Below are positions 33,291 through 41,272 of a stretch of DNA of 41,272 nt, one piece after another. The position numbers were made by a program, and so were the translations under genes. The stretch spans positions 1-41,272 of the forward strand of contig CBFDCK010000012.1 in NCBI GenBank assembly GCA_965603285.1, written 5' to 3'. Under the pieces are notes generated by a model. It was given only the letters and a program-made list of their open reading frames with translations. It was not told the DNA's origin and ran no database searches. The first letter of the stretch is position 1, and the number at the start of each line of letters is the position of its first letter. The DNA is from JAUWPO01 sp965603285. Lineage in GTDB: Bacteria; Chloroflexota; Anaerolineae; Anaerolineales; UBA4823.

Positions 33291-34529
33291 TTACCGCCGA
33301 AGATACTTAGCCATCCGCTGCATCGCCTCATCAATCTTATCAAGATCGTGTACAAGCGGGCCGTAGGACAGACGCACGGCCTGTTGGAGAGTCTCGCCAA
33401 ATCCCCAACCCGGAACCACAATCACACCGGTATTCTCCAGAACATCACGGGTGAAAGCTGAACCTTCGACATCCGTTCGCATGACAGTATATAGCCCGCC
33501 CTGCGGAACCAGGCAAGGCATCTTCAAAATGGTTTTGATAGCTTGAACCGTTCTTTGGGCCGCGGTTTGATAGAGTTCGGCAGTATGGCGAATATAGGGC
33601 TTGATGCTGTCATTGGCAATCCCACGGGAAATATAGTCTGTCAGCGCCATTTGATGGAGGGTGTCTGGGCAGAGAATACTCGATCCCTGTACCGCCTCCA
33701 GCGCCTCTACGATTTCCACAGGGGCTTCCACCCAGCCGAGTCTCCGGCCCAGACCGCGACACCATTTAGAGTTAGAATAGATGGAGAGATAGTTGTCGTT
33801 GGGTCCCCAGGAAAAATAATCCGGTTTTCCCCCCCAGACCAATGCTTTGTAGGCAAAGTCAATCACCAGAAAACTGCCTGTCTCCTGGGCGGCTTCCAAA
33901 ACGGTTTTGACAAAGGCCGTGGAAGGGATCTGTGAGGTTGGATTGTCGGGAGCACATAAGAGGATAACCTTCGGTTTTTCCTGGCGGATAAATGTAGCGA
34001 ATTCATCCTGCCTCTCATCAGCTACATAACGCCAATCATGCGTATCCAACACTGGAAAACGAGCGATCTTCACACCTTCCAAGGATGAGACCTGTGAAGG
34101 GTAGTTACAGTAAGCTGGATCCGGGAGCAGTATCGTATCGCCGGGATCCAGCAGGATATGCATCAAATTAAAGGTGATCTGGGATGAGTTACACCCAATT
34201 GCAATATTTTCTGGTCCTAATTCCATCTCTTGACCGTAAAGGTGCTTTTCGAAATCCACGATCGCGCGGCGACATTCCAGCATGCCAATGGTGGGAGGAT
34301 AGGCTCCACTGGCATGAAACCGCTGGGCGTCATCAATGATCTGGGCATAGGCGTCACGCATCTCGTCCGGAGCCTCATGGTTGACCCAGCCACCGGAAAA
34401 CGAGATCACCTCGTCAGGATTGAGACCAGCTTGCTTAAAGAACTGCGGATTGGCCAGGTCCATGATCTCACGGACGGGTGACTTGGTGTTCTTGAAGGTA
34501 GCAACATTCTTAGAAATTTTAGGTTTCAT
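33291..34529 (-). CDS. Class I/II PLP-dependent aminotransferase
   Basis: Protein of 412 residues. It follows the fold-type I pattern: FSGGWVNHEAPDEMRDAY, YPPTIGMLECRRAIVDFEKH, substrate/PLP segments LLPDPAYCNYPSQ and LLCAPDNPTSQIPS, the PLP lysine in YSNSKWCRGLGRRLGWVEAP, and VVPGWGFGETLQQAVRLSY with the carboxylate-binding Arg. The substrate is not identifiable; MocR/LysN-like and aspartate-type enzymes share this profile. It lies 16 bases after the transketolase C-terminal subunit gene, in the same operon. Confidence 0.92.
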   Translation of the reverse strand: MKPKISKNVATFKNTKSPVREIMDLANPQFFKQAGLNPDEVISFSGGWVNHEAPDEMRDAYAQIIDDAQRFHASGAYPPTIGMLECRRAIVDFEKHLYGQEMELGPENIAIGCNSSQITFNLMHILLDPGDTILLPDPAYCNYPSQVSSLEGVKIARFPVLDTHDWRYVADERQDEFATFIRQEKPKVILLCAPDNPTSQIPSTAFVKTVLEAAQETGSFLVIDFAYKALVWGGKPDYFSWGPNDNYLSIYSNSKWCRGLGRRLGWVEAPVEIVEALEAVQGSSILCPDTLHQMALTDYISRGIANDSIKPYIRHTAELYQTAAQRTVQAIKTILKMPCLVPQGGLYTVMRTDVEGSAFTRDVLENTGVIVVPGWGFGETLQQAVRLSYGPLVHDLDKIDEAMQRMAKYLRR

Positions 34530-34545
34530 GATTCAGTCTCGTGAA

Positions 34546-35484
34546 TTATAACTTCAGTGCTTTTTTCGCCGCTTCGACAATATCCGTTACGGACATTTTA
34601 TAATAATCCAGCAAAGGCTCCGGTAGACCCGAACGCGGATAGACATCTCGAAGGCCAATCCTCATGACTGGACACGGCAGTTTCTCGGCGCTCAACTCGG
34701 CAATGGCGCTTCCAAGACCGCCGATAATATTGTGGTCTTCGACAGTAACAGCAGCTCCGGTTTTTTTCAATATTTCGACAATGGCCGTTTCATCAAGAGG
34801 TTTCAATGTGTGGACATCCACAACAATGGCATCAACACCTTCAGACTTTAAAACATCTGCTGCCTTCAGCGCTCGATTGATAACGAAACCGTTGGCGAAG
34901 ATCGCGATATCACGCCCATACTCTTTAAGGATTCTGACTTTACCAAGCTCGAAGGGGATATCACAATCTACGATAGGGTCTCGTCCGCTGCCGATTCTCA
35001 TATACGCCGGCCCCTGAACCCTGTGGATGGCTTTTGTAGCCTGGCGGACCTGCTCCTCATCGGCGGGAACCACAACCGTAATTCCGGGGATGGTTCGCAT
35101 AATGCCAATATCCTCGAAAAACTGATGAGTGACACCTTCTCTTTCACCGGCGGAAATCCCGCCGTTCGCCCCGATAAGTTTCACATTCAGGCCAGGGTAG
35201 GCAACAAAGGTCCGCACCTGCTCACAGGCACGCATCGTAATAAAACCGGCATATGTTGCAAAAAAAGGCACCAGGCCGCAAGTCGCCATTCCAGCAGCAC
35301 AGGCAACAGCGTTTTGTTCGGCGATGCCGAAATCAAAAAATTTATCCGGATATTTCTCGGTAAAGGGTTTACCCTTGATGACCAAAACAGAATCGGCGCA
35401 AACCAAAACGGCTCTGGAATCCTGTTCGACGATTTCGGCCATGCTTTCAATAAAGGCGATGCGAGTATTTCCAAGCATACTCAT
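34546..35484 (-). CDS. Transketolase C-terminal subunit (split transketolase)
   Basis: Protein of 312 residues carrying the pyrimidine-binding and C-terminal domains: FDFGIAEQNAVACAAGMATC contains the catalytic Glu that activates thiamine diphosphate, and GGISAGEREGVTHQFFEDIG matches the substrate side. The C-terminus (AAVTVEDHNIIGGLGSA) is typical of split transketolases. It overlaps the N-terminal subunit gene by ATGA. Split enzymes occur in archaea and many bacteria, often in pathway-specific clusters rather than the central pentose cycle. Confidence 0.95.
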   Translation of the reverse strand: MSMLGNTRIAFIESMAEIVEQDSRAVLVCADSVLVIKGKPFTEKYPDKFFDFGIAEQNAVACAAGMATCGLVPFFATYAGFITMRACEQVRTFVAYPGLNVKLIGANGGISAGEREGVTHQFFEDIGIMRTIPGITVVVPADEEQVRQATKAIHRVQGPAYMRIGSGRDPIVDCDIPFELGKVRILKEYGRDIAIFANGFVINRALKAADVLKSEGVDAIVVDVHTLKPLDETAIVEILKKTGAAVTVEDHNIIGGLGSAIAELSAEKLPCPVMRIGLRDVYPRSGLPEPLLDYYKMSVTDIVEAAKKALKL

Positions 35485-36314
35485 AATATTTCACCTCCTA
35501 AGGCACGCATGGCCTCTTCGTATTGTTCTTTTGTCGGCACTCGTTTATGCCAGGAATTGTCTCCGATCATAAAAGGGACTCCCTGGCCTTTAATGGTATG
35601 AGCCAGGATAAGCGAAGGCTGCTCTGTATTTGCTTTGGCTTTTTCTGTAGCCTGGAGGATGTCGGCAAAATTATGACCGTCGATCTCCTGACAGTGCCAG
35701 CCAAAGGCCTCCCATTTCGGCAGGATGGGGTTTAGGCCGCTGACATTTTCGACAGAGCCACCGCTCTGGATACCGTTGTTATCAACAAATACAATCAATT
35801 TTCCAGTCTTGTATTTTTTCGCCGCCATGGCCGCTTCCCAGACGATGCCTTCCTCAATTTCGCCATCCCCGGTGACTACGTATGTGAAGTAATCTTTGCC
35901 TAAATATCTGCCGGCCAAAGTCATCCCCAATCCGATTGACACACCGTTACCGAGTGAGCCGGAGGTCGAATCGATTCCGGGAGTCTTATTCATATCGGGA
36001 TGTCCCTGGAGGAAAGATTCCAGTGAGCGAAGGCCAACCAGCTCGGAACGCGAAAAATATCCCTTGCGGGCTAGAGCCGCGTATAGGGCCGGGCAGCCAT
36101 GACCTTTAGACAGAATAAACCGGTCCCGATCTTCCCAGCCGGGATTCTTCGGATTGACATTCATGATGTGGAAATACAGGGCGGTTATCAAATCCGTTGC
36201 CGAGAGTGCCGGTCCGGGGTGACCGTCACCGGCCTTATGGATCATTGTAACTATATCGATCCTGATAAGCCGTGCGATTTCTTCTAATTGACCAATATTA
36301 TCTTTTAAAACCAT
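35481..36314 (-). CDS. Transketolase N-terminal subunit (split transketolase)
   Basis: Protein of 277 residues with the pyrophosphate-binding domain: AGDGHPGPALSATDLITALY, RDRFILSKGHGCPALYAAL and the ThDP/Mg motif TGDGEIEEGIVWEAAMAA to VDNNG. The ATG at 36314 is preferred because AAAGGATGAG lies at a normal distance; the frame is open to a GTG at 36338. It is the first gene of the operon transketolase N, transketolase C, aminotransferase, racemase, GH127. Immediately upstream lies an unrelated, rearranged segment, so the native promoter may be lost or lies in 36315-36440. Confidence 0.94.
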   Translation of the reverse strand: MVLKDNIGQLEEIARLIRIDIVTMIHKAGDGHPGPALSATDLITALYFHIMNVNPKNPGWEDRDRFILSKGHGCPALYAALARKGYFSRSELVGLRSLESFLQGHPDMNKTPGIDSTSGSLGNGVSIGLGMTLAGRYLGKDYFTYVVTGDGEIEEGIVWEAAMAAKKYKTGKLIVFVDNNGIQSGGSVENVSGLNPILPKWEAFGWHCQEIDGHNFADILQATEKAKANTEQPSLILAHTIKGQGVPFMIGDNSWHKRVPTKEQYEEAMRALGGEIL

Positions 36315-36434
36315 ACTTATCTCATCCTTTCTGGCCACAGCCTAAGTGCTATTGCTTCGCGTTTATGCGGAAAAAGCCAGAATTACGCGCCGCTTGCGGC
36401 GGTGATGAATGGCAAGCGGGGGTTTGGGGCGAAG

Positions 36435-36770
36435 TCACCATGAAGCTTTTTCCGTTACACTGTGCTTGCGCACTGTGCAAGTGAAAGATACCCCGCTGCT
36501 CCCTGGCACCGTACGACAGGACAGGTGTGCGGCGGGGTTCTTCATTATTTCAATATCTTTCTTGCGGAATTCAGGTTCAACCTGAATGATTTTTACTTTC
36601 CCGTTTTTCAGGTCAGCTTCCACCCAGGTGTTCTTGGGCGCATGCAATTTAAAATGGACATCCCAATCCTGCGGCCATGCCGGGAAAAAATAAATAGTGT
36701 CTCCGTTGGTTTGCAACAGCATTTCCTGAAGTCCAATCATTCCCGAACCGCCCCAGTTGTGGTCCGGCAC
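36435..36770 (-). pseudogene. C-terminal fragment of a bacteroidal glycosidase-like protein, disrupted on both ends
   Basis: The frame shows GFDWVPDHNWGGSGMIGLQE followed by MLLQTNGDTIYFFPAWPQDW and WVEADLKNGKVKIIQVEPEF, the C-terminal beta region seen in six-hairpin-type glycosidases (GH95/DUF5703-like) of Bacteroidota. There is no preceding catalytic domain: at its 5' side the frame is fused to a UroD-family gene in another frame. After about residue 78 (near 36540) the family similarity ends and 34 residues of unrelated, Ser/Thr/Cys-rich sequence run to the stop. I therefore treat it as a remnant. Family assignment is tentative. Confidence 0.65.
36491..36537. repeat. Structured inverted repeat of unknown origin
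   Basis: CCCCGCTGC (36491-36499) pairs with GCGGCGGGG (36529-36537) over nine positions with one G-U, and inside it GCACC (36506-36510) pairs with GGTGT (36524-36528). The nested stems lie exactly where the glycosidase fragment loses similarity. It may be the end of a mobile or intron-like element, but I cannot identify it. Confidence 0.45.
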
Positions 36771-37363
36771 CCAATCAAAACCACATCGAGAAATCCTTTG
36801 GTTGATTCATAAAAAATTTCGTTTGCTTTCAGATAAAATACAGTAATTCGGTCGATTACAGCCTGAAACATTTCGGGATTCAAAAGCATAGTCATTAATG
36901 CCTGTTCCATTCCAAAAGCAGAACAGGCATCCTGAAAATGGGCGCTCCACATAATTCCCATGCTTGCACAATTTTCATTGACTGCTTTTGCTCTCCGTTT
37001 CGATTCTTCGCGATCGATATATTTTGCAAGATCAGGCCAGTTAAATTTATCCACATCTGCCGGTTCCGAATAGTCTTCAAAAAATCCAGGAGCTGTTAAA
37101 GTCCGGTTATCGGGTTTATCCAAATGACTGATTTCTGCAAAATCGAAAGCACAGGCAATGTGATTCGAAGGTGGGTAATTGTATGGCACTTCGATAGGAT
37201 AAATATCATCGGCGAGTACAATTTTTAGTTCATCGATGGAATTTACGCCAAAATATTTCTTTAATCCCGGTTCGGCTGCCGGAACCGGTAATCCCAGCCA
37301 CGAAGCCGGCTTGTCAACCGGAGCGTTGTTAATGGTTGCGAAAAAACGATCTTTATGGTTCAT
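36737..37363 (-). pseudogene. Uroporphyrinogen decarboxylase-family gene, N-terminal part only
   Basis: Starting at the ATG at 37363 (MNHKDRFFATINNAPVDKPA) the sequence matches the start of UroD-like proteins of the MtaA/corrinoid methyltransferase type found in sugar and methyl metabolism clusters, with GVNSIDELK and FFEDYSEPADVDKFNWPDLA. After about residue 195 (ESTKGFLDV, near 36765) it becomes nonsense and stops, and in another frame the same bases continue as the C-terminus of a glycosidase. The family is normally about 350-400 residues. It starts 46 bases after lacZ and shares its AT-rich, Bacteroidota-like composition. Confidence 0.75.
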
Positions 37364-37408
37364 TTTTGGCCTGCTATTTCCAAAAATACATTTTAGATTC
37401 ATCTGTCT

Positions 37409-40400
37409 TTAGAACTTTATTGATAATGGCATTTTATTCAACTCTTTTTCGCTCATATTGCCAGGAAAAAGATAAAATGTGTAGGAATAATTTTTAGCCG
37501 GAATCTGGTATTTTTCAATCGGCTGTGCCACCTCCGACCAAGAATCGTTTCCCCCAATTCCCATTTGAATAAGGTCAATGTTCAGGGTTATTAAACCTGA
37601 CTCTTTTAACTCATTTGTATGTTTTGCATCGTTGATGTTTTCTTCGGTATAAGGCCAGGCACTCATGCTCAGTAAACTATCTGCCACAACCAACAATCCG
37701 TTCTCCTGTTTGTCTGCCAGAAACATCCAGCGCACATCCGTGCGGTTGCCGTTTTCCTGTGGCATAACGTACGGCTCCATAAATGTTGAAATCGGTTGAG
37801 AATAAACTGCGGAATTGAAACCAAAACGGCGGTCGATGTAATTTTCAGCCGGTCCGCGACCGTACCAGGAAATATTCCGATAATCGTTATTAATTCCGCA
37901 ACTTAGCCCCACTTTTGGAATATTGGGTAAATCCGTAATCGTGGTTAAATGGTACATCACTTTAACAACCCCATTTCCGTTGACGAGATAAATCACTTCA
38001 ACCTGTGCTTTTTCGTTTATCACGTTGTAAATGCTTTTTACCCTGATTAAACCACTTTCAATTTTTTGTACTTCCATGTTTTGAATTACAGGCTTCGCCT
38101 GGTACCACTCTTTTAAAATACGTTGTGGTCTCCAACCGCGTTTGTCGTTGTCGGTAAACGGACGGGTAAATTGAGGCAGCAACGGTCTGTAAATCTGTTC
38201 TATCGTATCCTTTTGATATGAAATTAAAGCACCATTTTCTTTGCTGAATTTTATTTCAAATTTGTTTCCTTCTACCAAAATTACCTGTTCATTTTCTGAA
38301 AGTTTTAACGAAGGATAATTCTGTTTCTTTGAGCTTGTTTCAGGAATGGCTGAAAGTGAAAACTGGTTTGCGGCAACCTCAAATCCTTGGGGAGCCCATT
38401 TTTTATCTTCCTTTAACAAAAAATGGATGTCAGCGAGGTACTCATTTTCGGATTCCATTTTTGGAAGGAAAGCAGCAAAATCGATTACAGTGTCTTTCCC
38501 GGCAGCCAGATTAATTGACGGAAGTTGAACGGATGAGATTTCAAATCCATTTTCCCGAACTTTTAAAACGACTGAAACATCGTTAAGCGATTTTACTGAA
38601 TGACGATTACTGACTTTTATTTTTGTTGATTCAACTTTTTCACAACAAATCGGTTGGAACACTCTTTTACATTCAAAAATCGCAGGTTTTGGCCTGCCAT
38701 CAGAAGCCACAATTCCATTGATACAAAAATTGGAATAGTGTAGTTTTTCGCCAAAATCGCCTCCGTAGGCATAGAATTCGTTCCCATTCTTGTCTGTTTT
38801 TAATAATCCCTGGTCTTTGTAATCCCAGATACAGCCGCCAATTATTCGAGAGGTTGAACGAAAAATATCCCAGAATTCTTTCAGGTTTCCTGTTGAATTT
38901 CCCATGGAATGCGCATATTCCACAAAAATAATAGGCCGGTTGTCGCCGGGTTGGTTCGCCAAAAGTTCGGGAGTAAAAAGGCCGGGGTAGAAACGGCTAA
39001 TCATATCAACATAATACTGATCAACAGGAACCTGGATGCGATGTGAATGATCTTTGGGATAATCGGGGTGACCAGGGGGGATATAACCCTCCACTCTGTG
39101 GTTTCCCTGCGCCGACTCGTAATGTACCGGACGTGTTATATCGAAGTCATGAATCCATTCAGCCATTGCGGCATGATTGGGACCACGGCCTGCTTCATTT
39201 CCAATGCTCCAGATTATCACGCAAGGATGATTTTTATCGCGCAAAACCATTCGCGATGAACGTTGCATGTGTGCATGGGTCCACATCGAATCGTTGCTTA
39301 ACTTGCCTCCCAACCCGTGAGACTCAAGATTGGCTTCGTCCATGACCAAAATCCCGTATTCATCGCACAAATGATAAAAATACGGGTCATTGGGATAATG
39401 ACTTGTTCGAATACAGTTAAAATTGAACTGTTTGATTTGTTGAACGTCTTTCCGAATATCTTCCCTTGAAAGTGCTTTCCCCTTTACCGGATCGTGATCG
39501 TGCCTGTTCACACCATACAAATAGGTTACTTTTCCGTTAATCAATAATTTACTGTCATCCTTCGAAAATTCAATGCTGCGGAACCCTACTCTGCAACTTT
39601 TTACTTCCTGGATTTCACCTCTACTATTTTCGAGTGAGATGATCAATGTGTATAAGTTTGGTTCTTCATCGCTCCATTTTTTGGGATTACTGACTGTTGT
39701 TTCAAGCAAACCAAATTTCACATTATCGAGACGCGGATAGCCTTCGTAGATTATGTCTTCCGCTTTTATCTCCAGGGCTTCAGCAAAAACTGGCCGATTA
39801 TTTTCATCGTACAACTGAGATTTCACAAGATAACTATTTACCGTATCGCCGGTCAGGTTTTCGAGGCGCGGACGAATACTTAAAACCGCATCTTTATAAT
39901 TATTATCCAGTTTTGCCTGCCAGTGGAAGTCGGCAATACGAAGTTTTGGTTCGGCTAAAAGCAAAACTTCACGCTGAATTCCACTCATTCTCCAGTGGTC
40001 CTGGTCTTCGAGGTACGAACCGTCGCTCCAGCGAATTACCTGTACCGATAAAACATTCTCACCTTGCTGCAAATAAGGGGTTACGTTAAACTCAGAAGGC
40101 AGGCAACTATCTTCGGCGTAACCTAAAAATTTTCCATTTACCCAAACTTTAAATGCTGAACTGACGCCACCAAAATGGAGGGTAATATTCATGTTTTCCC
40201 AATTTTCGGGAACAGTAAAAGTACGTTGATAGGAACCCACCGCATTATAATCGCGCGGTACATAGGGCGGGTTTATCGGGCGGAACGGATAAAGAGCACC
40301 TTTGTATATGGGGATATCATAGCCTTTCATTTCCCAGTTGGAAGGAACTTCAATCTTATCCCACCCCGTAACCCGGGATTGATAAAAATCTTTTGGGGCT

Positions 40401-40705
40401 TCATCAGGTTTGATAGCAAAATAAAAATCCCATTCGCCGTTTAGCAATATAACCCGTGAAGAATTATTGCGGTCGCAACTCAAAGCATCTTCAAGTGTCT
40501 CGAATGACCAGGCAGTAGAACGGGCCGCAGCGCGGTTTATTCCACAAATCAGCGGATCTTCCCAAGGCTCGGTATTATAAATTTGTGGTACTGGCGGAAT
40601 TACGTCTGGTTCACCGGCTTGAGGGCCGAACAATAGTGGCGGTTGTCCGTCTCGGTATTCATCATCGAATACTTCAAAGATGTCCCCTAGTTCTACTTGT
40701 GTCAT
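37409..40705 (-). CDS. lacZ: GH2 beta-galactosidase (LacZ type)
   Basis: Protein of 1098 residues. Sugar-binding domain: LNGEWDFYF, VPSNWEMKGYDIPIY, DGSYLEDQDHWRMSGIQREV. Catalytic barrel: NRHDHDPVKGKALSREDI, RTSHYPNDPYFYHLCDEYGI, acid/base Glu in WSIGNEAGRGPNH, nucleophile Glu in IIFVEYAHSMGNSTGNL. The C-terminal beta-galactosidase small-chain domain is complete. It cleaves terminal beta-galactosides. GGGAGAACAAGCG precedes the ATG. The first 45 residues are an acidic Pro-rich extension with no signal peptide, whereas Bacteroidota relatives are commonly exported; the 5' end may be foreign. Composition is AT-rich (17 G/C in the sampled line 38581-38640) and unlike the flanking genes, so transfer or assembly mixing is likely. 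Confidence 0.94.
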   Translation of the reverse strand: MTQVELGDIFEVFDDEYRDGQPPLLFGPQAGEPDVIPPVPQIYNTEPWEDPLICGINRAAARSTAWSFETLEDALSCDRNNSSRVILLNGEWDFYFAIKPDEAPKDFYQSRVTGWDKIEVPSNWEMKGYDIPIYKGALYPFRPINPPYVPRDYNAVGSYQRTFTVPENWENMNITLHFGGVSSAFKVWVNGKFLGYAEDSCLPSEFNVTPYLQQGENVLSVQVIRWSDGSYLEDQDHWRMSGIQREVLLLAEPKLRIADFHWQAKLDNNYKDAVLSIRPRLENLTGDTVNSYLVKSQLYDENNRPVFAEALEIKAEDIIYEGYPRLDNVKFGLLETTVSNPKKWSDEEPNLYTLIISLENSRGEIQEVKSCRVGFRSIEFSKDDSKLLINGKVTYLYGVNRHDHDPVKGKALSREDIRKDVQQIKQFNFNCIRTSHYPNDPYFYHLCDEYGILVMDEANLESHGLGGKLSNDSMWTHAHMQRSSRMVLRDKNHPCVIIWSIGNEAGRGPNHAAMAEWIHDFDITRPVHYESAQGNHRVEGYIPPGHPDYPKDHSHRIQVPVDQYYVDMISRFYPGLFTPELLANQPGDNRPIIFVEYAHSMGNSTGNLKEFWDIFRSTSRIIGGCIWDYKDQGLLKTDKNGNEFYAYGGDFGEKLHYSNFCINGIVASDGRPKPAIFECKRVFQPICCEKVESTKIKVSNRHSVKSLNDVSVVLKVRENGFEISSVQLPSINLAAGKDTVIDFAAFLPKMESENEYLADIHFLLKEDKKWAPQGFEVAANQFSLSAIPETSSKKQNYPSLKLSENEQVILVEGNKFEIKFSKENGALISYQKDTIEQIYRPLLPQFTRPFTDNDKRGWRPQRILKEWYQAKPVIQNMEVQKIESGLIRVKSIYNVINEKAQVEVIYLVNGNGVVKVMYHLTTITDLPNIPKVGLSCGINNDYRNISWYGRGPAENYIDRRFGFNSAVYSQPISTFMEPYVMPQENGNRTDVRWMFLADKQENGLLVVADSLLSMSAWPYTEENINDAKHTNELKESGLITLNIDLIQMGIGGNDSWSEVAQPIEKYQIPAKNYSYTFYLFPGNMSEKELNKMPLSIKF

Positions 40706-41045
40706 CGCTTGTTCTCCCAGATGTTCATCTCAGTCAGAAAATGTGAGGCATTCGTCATATTGCCTTTCTTACCTCGCCATCTCGTGTCCATTGGGCGAGT
40801 TTGGTAAAGAAATCCTCCTGTAACCACTTCGCTAGAAAACCCGCCACCTCCATGTTAAAGGCGGTAGTGCGGGCATCGACGGCCCAACACTCTTTGGACC
40901 AGTATTCGGGATAGAATACCGTGGAACATTGCTTTTCCCCTCGTCAACTCACTACAAAGTGATACTCATCAGCCTCAACCTCATGGACTGAACCTGATTT
41001 TGTGTCATATCATATTTTCCTATAATAAGAAGTAAGAGTTACAGG
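40706..41045. other. Spacer between lacZ and sugar permease holding broken coding pieces
   Basis: No intact gene. It contains a start-less 63-codon open stretch (40755-40943, minus), and further upstream an AGGAAAAT ribosome site with ATG at 41008 that opens an 18-residue ORF stopping at 40952. The latter looks like the beginning of a gene that once followed the permease. Confidence 0.5.
40755..40943 (-). pseudogene. C-terminal remnant of an unidentified gene
   Basis: The frame reads 62 residues with natural protein composition (VFYPEYWSKECWAVDARTTA, then FNMEVAGFLAKWLQEDFFTK, ending GEVRKAI) but has no start codon before an internal Met and is preceded by TGA. It lies directly upstream of lacZ and could be the tail of a gene whose front was deleted. 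I do not recognise the family. Confidence 0.45.
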
Positions 41046-41272
41046 TTACTTGTATGATCCCAGTGTCAGGCCGTTCACGAAATACCGTTGAAGAAAGACA
41101 AACACGACCAGCGTTGGTATGCTTGCCATCAATGCACCGGCGAGTATCACCGACCAGTCCGTGACATACTGCCCCTGTAAAACAGCCAGTCCGGCAGTAA
41201 TTGGTTTCAATGCATCAGAGCGTAACAGAATAATAGCCCACAGGTAGTTGTTGAATATCCAGGTGAATTCCA
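41046..41272 (-). CDS. Carbohydrate ABC transporter permease (MalG/LplC type), C-terminal part, cut by window
   Basis: Seventy-five codons on the minus strand to a TAA at 41048-41046. The sequence (WIFNNYLWAIILLRSD, LAVLQGQYVTDWSVILAGAL, PTLVVFVFLQRYFVNGLTLG) is the last part of a CUT1 sugar permease of the MalG type, including the terminal helix and the typical -GLTxGSxK end. It would import sugars with a second permease and a binding protein lying outside. The EAA loop would lie nearer the gene's start, beyond the edge. Confidence 0.93.
   Translation of the reverse strand, partial: EFTWIFNNYLWAIILLRSDALKPITAGLAVLQGQYVTDWSVILAGALMASIPTLVVFVFLQRYFVNGLTLGSYK

Noticed and set aside
36272..36484. 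70-codon plus-strand ORF as a gene
   Set aside because: It runs antisense through the transketolase start and the structured segment, and its product resembles no family.
36491..36537. Group II intron domain V
   Set aside because: The nested stems are suggestive, but the required domain V sequence and an intron reverse transcriptase are missing.

Overview
The window looks like a contig from an uncultured Chloroflexota bacterium, most likely Anaerolineae. The main reasons are the oligopeptide-binding lipoprotein with a Val/Glu/Thr-rich linker after its lipobox, the DsbA-NhaA fusion, the split glycine decarboxylase, the FHA and beta-propeller membrane proteins, and moderate GC. The taxonomic call is inference; there is no rRNA or complete tRNA here.

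Left part (1-26500), well-kept core genes. On the minus strand are a truncated class B penicillin-binding lipoprotein and a Maf pyrophosphatase. Maf is divergent from a plus-strand purine pair, xpt and guaA; an 11-bp tandem repeat carrying three-codon ORFs abuts the guaA start. Next come two convergent membrane signalling-type proteins (FHA; pseudo-PP2C with beta-propeller), a CelD/BioF2-like acyltransferase with mobA, a UspA protein, and a VC1184-type cysteine desulfurase-like enzyme. A complete minus-strand peptide ABC transporter operon (binding protein, two permeases, two ATPases) runs from 19095 to 13144. A plus-strand run follows: DsbA-NhaA fusion, gcvPA, gcvPB, a COG3199 ATP-NAD kinase-like protein and an SDR dehydrogenase.

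Right part (26500-41272), mosaic and decayed. Two tandem DUF1254/DUF1214 genes of very different base composition are followed by a broken third copy. A GC-rich UvrD-type helicase lacks its N-terminus and is fused in frame to the first part of a GH127 glycosidase gene that carries two in-frame TAG codons. That GH127 fragment is the tail of a minus-strand operon: split transketolase, class I aminotransferase, Asp/Glu racemase-family protein, GH127. Upstream lies an AT-rich, Bacteroidota-like block: the tail of a glycosidase, the head of a UroD-family gene joined to it out of frame, and an intact GH2 beta-galactosidase. The window ends with a partial sugar ABC permease.

The most unusual things are the two chimeric junctions (about 32002 and 36765), the repeat-borne minimal ORFs before guaA, and the repeated extended -10/six-base/ATG layout suggesting leaderless transcripts. 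No CRISPR array, intact insertion sequence or clear new defence system is visible. If this is a metagenome assembly, read support at the two junctions is the first thing to verify.
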